Source: JANSYL01 sp965229695
Lineage (GTDB): Bacteria; Pseudomonadota; Alphaproteobacteria; Rhodobacterales; Rhodobacteraceae
DNA: 64,000 nt
Reading direction: 5' to 3'
Assembly: GCA_965229695.1 (NCBI GenBank)
Contig: OZ245921.1
Span: forward strand, 1,674,001-1,738,000
Shown here: in pieces, positions 61,616 to 64,000 of the stretch
Numbering within the stretch: position 1 is the stretch's first letter
Layout of the letters: each line of letters opens with the position of its first letter
The notes under the pieces: model-generated
The model's input: the letters and a program-made list of their open reading frames with translations, nothing else
Databases searched by the model: none
What the model was told of the DNA's origin: nothing
Translations under genes and position numbers: made by a program

Positions 61616-62393
61616 AATCCTCGCAATCACAAACCAAAAGGGTGGGGTAGGTAAGACCACAACCGCAATCAATCTTGGGTCCGCCCTGGCCCAACGGGGG
61701 TATCCGGTGCTGATCATTGATCTTGATCCGCAAGGCAATGCTTCCACCGGCCTTGGGATCGGCACCGCCGAGCGCGATTTCACAACCTATGATCTGCTGC
61801 TTGAAGACGCGCCGCTCAGCAAAGTGATCAAATCGACCGAGATCGAAAACCTGGATATTGCACCTGCGACAACGGACCTAAGCTCAACCGATGTGGAACT
61901 TGTGGACCAGGGGAACCGCGTGTTCTTGTTGAAGGAGGCGCTGCAAGCCGACGCGCTGTCCAAATACAGCTTTGTACTGATCGACTGCCCGCCATCGCTT
62001 AGCCTTTTGACCGTGAACGCGCTGGTCGCGGCCCATAGCGCGCTTGTTCCACTGCAAGCGGAGTTTTTCGCGCTGGAGGGGCTGTCGCAGCTGATGTTGA
62101 CGATCAGAGATGTCCGGGAAACCGCAAATCCCGCGTTGCGGATCGAAGGCATCGTGTTGACCATGTATGACCAGCGCAACAACCTATCACGCCAGGTCGA
62201 AGAAGATGCGCGCGACACCCTGGGTGATCTGGTCCTGCAAACCATCATTCCGCGCAATGTGCGGGTGAGCGAGGCACCCTCGTTCGCCCTGCCGGTTCTC
62301 ACCTATGATCCGACTTCCAAGGGCAGTCAGGCCTATCTGAGTTTGGCGGATGAGCTTTTGGCCCGGCAAGATGCCGAAATGGAGAGTGCATAA
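61593..62393 (+). CDS. parA: Chromosome partitioning ATPase ParA
   Basis: A 266-residue Soj/ParA ATPase. The deviant Walker A motif KGGVGKTTTAINLGSAL is at about 16–32; VLIIDLDPQGNASTGLGI and VLIDCPPSLSLLTVNAL are Walker A' and B. It is a chromosomal type, with no N-terminal DNA-binding extension. The parB ATG begins directly at the stop (62394). Overlaps rsmG. Confidence 0.96.
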   Translation: MSQPGKAKILAITNQKGGVGKTTTAINLGSALAQRGYPVLIIDLDPQGNASTGLGIGTAERDFTTYDLLLEDAPLSKVIKSTEIENLDIAPATTDLSSTDVELVDQGNRVFLLKEALQADALSKYSFVLIDCPPSLSLLTVNALVAAHSALVPLQAEFFALEGLSQLMLTIRDVRETANPALRIEGIVLTMYDQRNNLSRQVEEDARDTLGDLVLQTIIPRNVRVSEAPSFALPVLTYDPTSKGSQAYLSLADELLARQDAEMESA

Positions 62394-63284
62394 ATGGCAG
62401 CGAAACGGGATCGCAAAGGGCTGGGGCGCGGGCTATCGGCGCTTATGGCCGATATCGATACGCCGAAACCCGATCAGTCCGCGCCCGATGCCGCTGAGGT
62501 CAATCGTCCGGCTGAGCGCACCGTGCCGATCGACCAAATCGCGCCGAATCCAGATCAACCCCGCCGCGCGTTTTCCGAAGATGCGTTGAACGAACTTGCA
62601 GCCTCTATCGCCGAAAAGGGGATCATCCAGCCGCTCATTCTGCGACCCGATCCGGGGCAAGAGGGTCGCTTTCAGATCGTGGCCGGCGAACGCCGGTGGC
62701 GCGCCGCGCAGCGGGCGCAACTTCACAATCTGCCCGCGATCATTCGTGATTTCGATGATACCGAGGTTCTGGAAGTTGCGATCATCGAAAACATCCAGCG
62801 CGCCGACCTCAACCCGTTGGAGGAGGCTCAGGGCTATCGCCAATTGATGGATCGGTTCGGCCATACGCAAGAACAGCTGTCGCAAGCCATGGGCAAAAGC
62901 CGCAGCCATATCGCGAATCTAATGCGCTTGCTGCAACTGCCCGATACAGTTCAAGATATGGTTCGCAGCGGGGCTTTGACCGCTGGGCACGCACGCGCCC
63001 TGATCACCAGTGAAAACGCAACCGCTCTGGCGCAGCAAATCGTTGATCGCGGCTTGTCGGTGCGAGAGGCTGAAAAGCTCGCTAATCCGAAAACCACAAA
63101 GAAATCAGCGCCAAAGCGGGCAACGAAGGATGCGGACACCGCGGCACTCGAAGGGGATTTGAGTGCCGCTTTGGGAATGCCGGTGTCGATCACCCATGAT
63201 GCGGCCACGGGCGAAGGGCGTGTTTCCATTCGCTACAAAGATCTTCAGTCGCTAGACGATCTGATCCGCGTCTTGGGCGGGTAG
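62394..63284 (+). CDS. parB: Chromosome partitioning protein ParB
   Basis: A 296-residue CTPase and parS-binding protein. The N-terminal GLGRGLSALMAD, a ParA-interacting segment, leads to the CTP-binding domain with RFQIVAGERRWRAAQRA and ENIQRADLNPLEEAQGYR, then the HTH (QEQLSQAMGKSRSHIANLMRL, two stretches, about 160–180) and a C-terminal dimer domain (about 250–296). It loads on the parS sites at 59105 and 61012. The last 33 bases overlap the convergent hemW end. Confidence 0.96.
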   Translation: MAAKRDRKGLGRGLSALMADIDTPKPDQSAPDAAEVNRPAERTVPIDQIAPNPDQPRRAFSEDALNELAASIAEKGIIQPLILRPDPGQEGRFQIVAGERRWRAAQRAQLHNLPAIIRDFDDTEVLEVAIIENIQRADLNPLEEAQGYRQLMDRFGHTQEQLSQAMGKSRSHIANLMRLLQLPDTVQDMVRSGALTAGHARALITSENATALAQQIVDRGLSVREAEKLANPKTTKKSAPKRATKDADTAALEGDLSAALGMPVSITHDAATGEGRVSIRYKDLQSLDDLIRVLGG

Positions 63285-64000
63285 GCTCTCCGATCCCGCG
63301 AGCAACTCGGCTAAGATCGCGTTCAAGATCGGTCGACCTGTTGTTGTCGCGGACAGTCGCCCGTTTTGCAGCGAAACCAGGCCCATCTCTTGCAATGCAT
63401 CGAGCCGTTCTTGGTTCAGCGGTGCTTGGCGAATGCTCTCATACCGCGCCAAATCGGCCCCTTCGCGCAGCCGCATGGCCATCATCAGATACTCCTCTGA
63501 CCATTCAACCCGGGAGAGTTCAGAGCCAATGGTCTCTCCCGAACCCGCTTGTTCGACCCTTTCCAGCCAAGCTTGTGGCATTAAAGCGGTCTCCGTCGCA
63601 AAGCGCCGGCCGCCTTTGGTCAGCCGTCCATGCGCCCCTGGGCCAATCCCCGCATAATCGCCACCGCGCCAATAGATCAGATTGTGGCGAGATGCGGCGT
63701 CAGGCTTCGCATGGTTTGAAACTTCATAGGCGGGCAGGCCAGCCGCCTCGCACAGATTCTGCGTGACATCATACATGTCAGCCGCCGGATCTTCTCCGGG
63801 CAGACCCCGCAACAAGCCGCGATCATAACGTTCCGCGAACACTGTCCCAGGTTCGATGGTCAACTGGTACAAAGACAGATGATCAGCTGCCATGCCCAGC
63901 GCCGTTTTCAACTCATTCTGCCAATCATCCACGCTCTGATGCTGACGCGCGTAGATCAGATCAAAGCTCACCCGGTCAAAACATCGTTGGGCGACATCAA
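63252..64000 (-). CDS. hemW: HemW-like radical SAM haem chaperone (partial, N-terminus cut by window edge)
   Basis: The visible C-terminal 249 residues match HemW (once called HemN-like coproporphyrinogen oxidase): DRVSFDLIYARQHQSVDDWQ, LSLYQLTIEPGTVFAERY and YEVSNHAKPDAASRHNLIYWRGGDYAGIGPGAHGR (in stretches) and the HemN C-terminal domain. The frame stays open to base 64000, so the internal GTG at 63969–63971 is not the start; the radical SAM CxxxCxxC motif lies outside the window. HemW lacks oxidase activity in most bacteria and inserts haem; which form this is cannot be judged from here. Confidence 0.92.
   Translation of the reverse strand, partial: DVAQRCFDRVSFDLIYARQHQSVDDWQNELKTALGMAADHLSLYQLTIEPGTVFAERYDRGLLRGLPGEDPAADMYDVTQNLCEAAGLPAYEVSNHAKPDAASRHNLIYWRGGDYAGIGPGAHGRLTKGGRRFATETALMPQAWLERVEQAGSGETIGSELSRVEWSEEYLMMAMRLREGADLARYESIRQAPLNQERLDALQEMGLVSLQNGRLSATTTGRPILNAILAELLAGSESLPAQDADQIV

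Noticed and set aside
63252..63971. GTG at 63971 as the start of hemW
   Set aside because: The frame continues upstream with DVAQRCFDR, matching HemW, to the window edge, so the GTG is internal.

Overview
The window looks like a piece of the main chromosome of a marine-type alphaproteobacterium of the family Rhodobacteraceae (roseobacter group). The evidence is the high GC content, the gene families (a PpaA/PpsR pair, a cytochrome c2, glutathione-dependent formaldehyde oxidation enzymes, Rhodobacteraceae-specific small proteins), and a maf–aroE–coaE–dnaQ block facing rho–mnmE–mnmG–rsmG–parA–parB. I see no rRNA, tRNA, CRISPR, insertion sequence or prophage. Both ends cut genes: cca on the left and hemW on the right.

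Layout. 1–2.4 kb: leftward hslO–NUDIX–cca. 2.5–8.4 kb: surface polysaccharide and nucleotide-sugar genes (glycosyltransferase, Wza-type export lipoprotein, galE, UDP-glucuronate epimerase, ugd). 8.4–10 kb: two related small secreted proteins of no known family, each with its own terminator, separated by about 600 bp without a protein gene. 10–14.6 kb: kdsD, a NUDIX protein, a response regulator with a PP2C phosphatase domain facing an Hpt protein, and ilvA. 14.6–24 kb: argG, ilvD with three trailing small genes, a CPBP protease, accD and folC. 24–35.3 kb: mixed metabolic genes, including the formaldehyde pathway enzymes fghA and adhC and a TetR regulator with repeated palindromic operators in front of a small secreted protein. 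35.3–40.9 kb: the rimP–nusA–ylxR–infB operon, preceded by a terminator only 13 bases from the rimP start codon.

40.9–44.6 kb: cytochrome c2, ppaA, ppsR and idi. These are typical non-pigment members of a photosynthesis gene cluster, but no bch, crt, puf or puh gene is present here. 44.7–49.8 kb: an hslV–hslU operon in which two unrelated genes sit between the protease and its ATPase. 49.8–53.3 kb: smr, mltA and a Tim44-like gene on one strand, and fxsA and secB on the other.

53.3–64 kb looks like the replication origin region. An AT-rich, gene-free stretch at about 56.0–56.45 kb with DnaA-box-like sequences separates leftward dnaQ–coaE–aroE–maf from rightward rho–mnmE–mnmG–rsmG–parA–parB. 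One perfect and one near-perfect parS site lie inside the first codons of rsmG and mnmG. Together the putative origin, parS and parAB form the replication and segregation centre of the chromosome.
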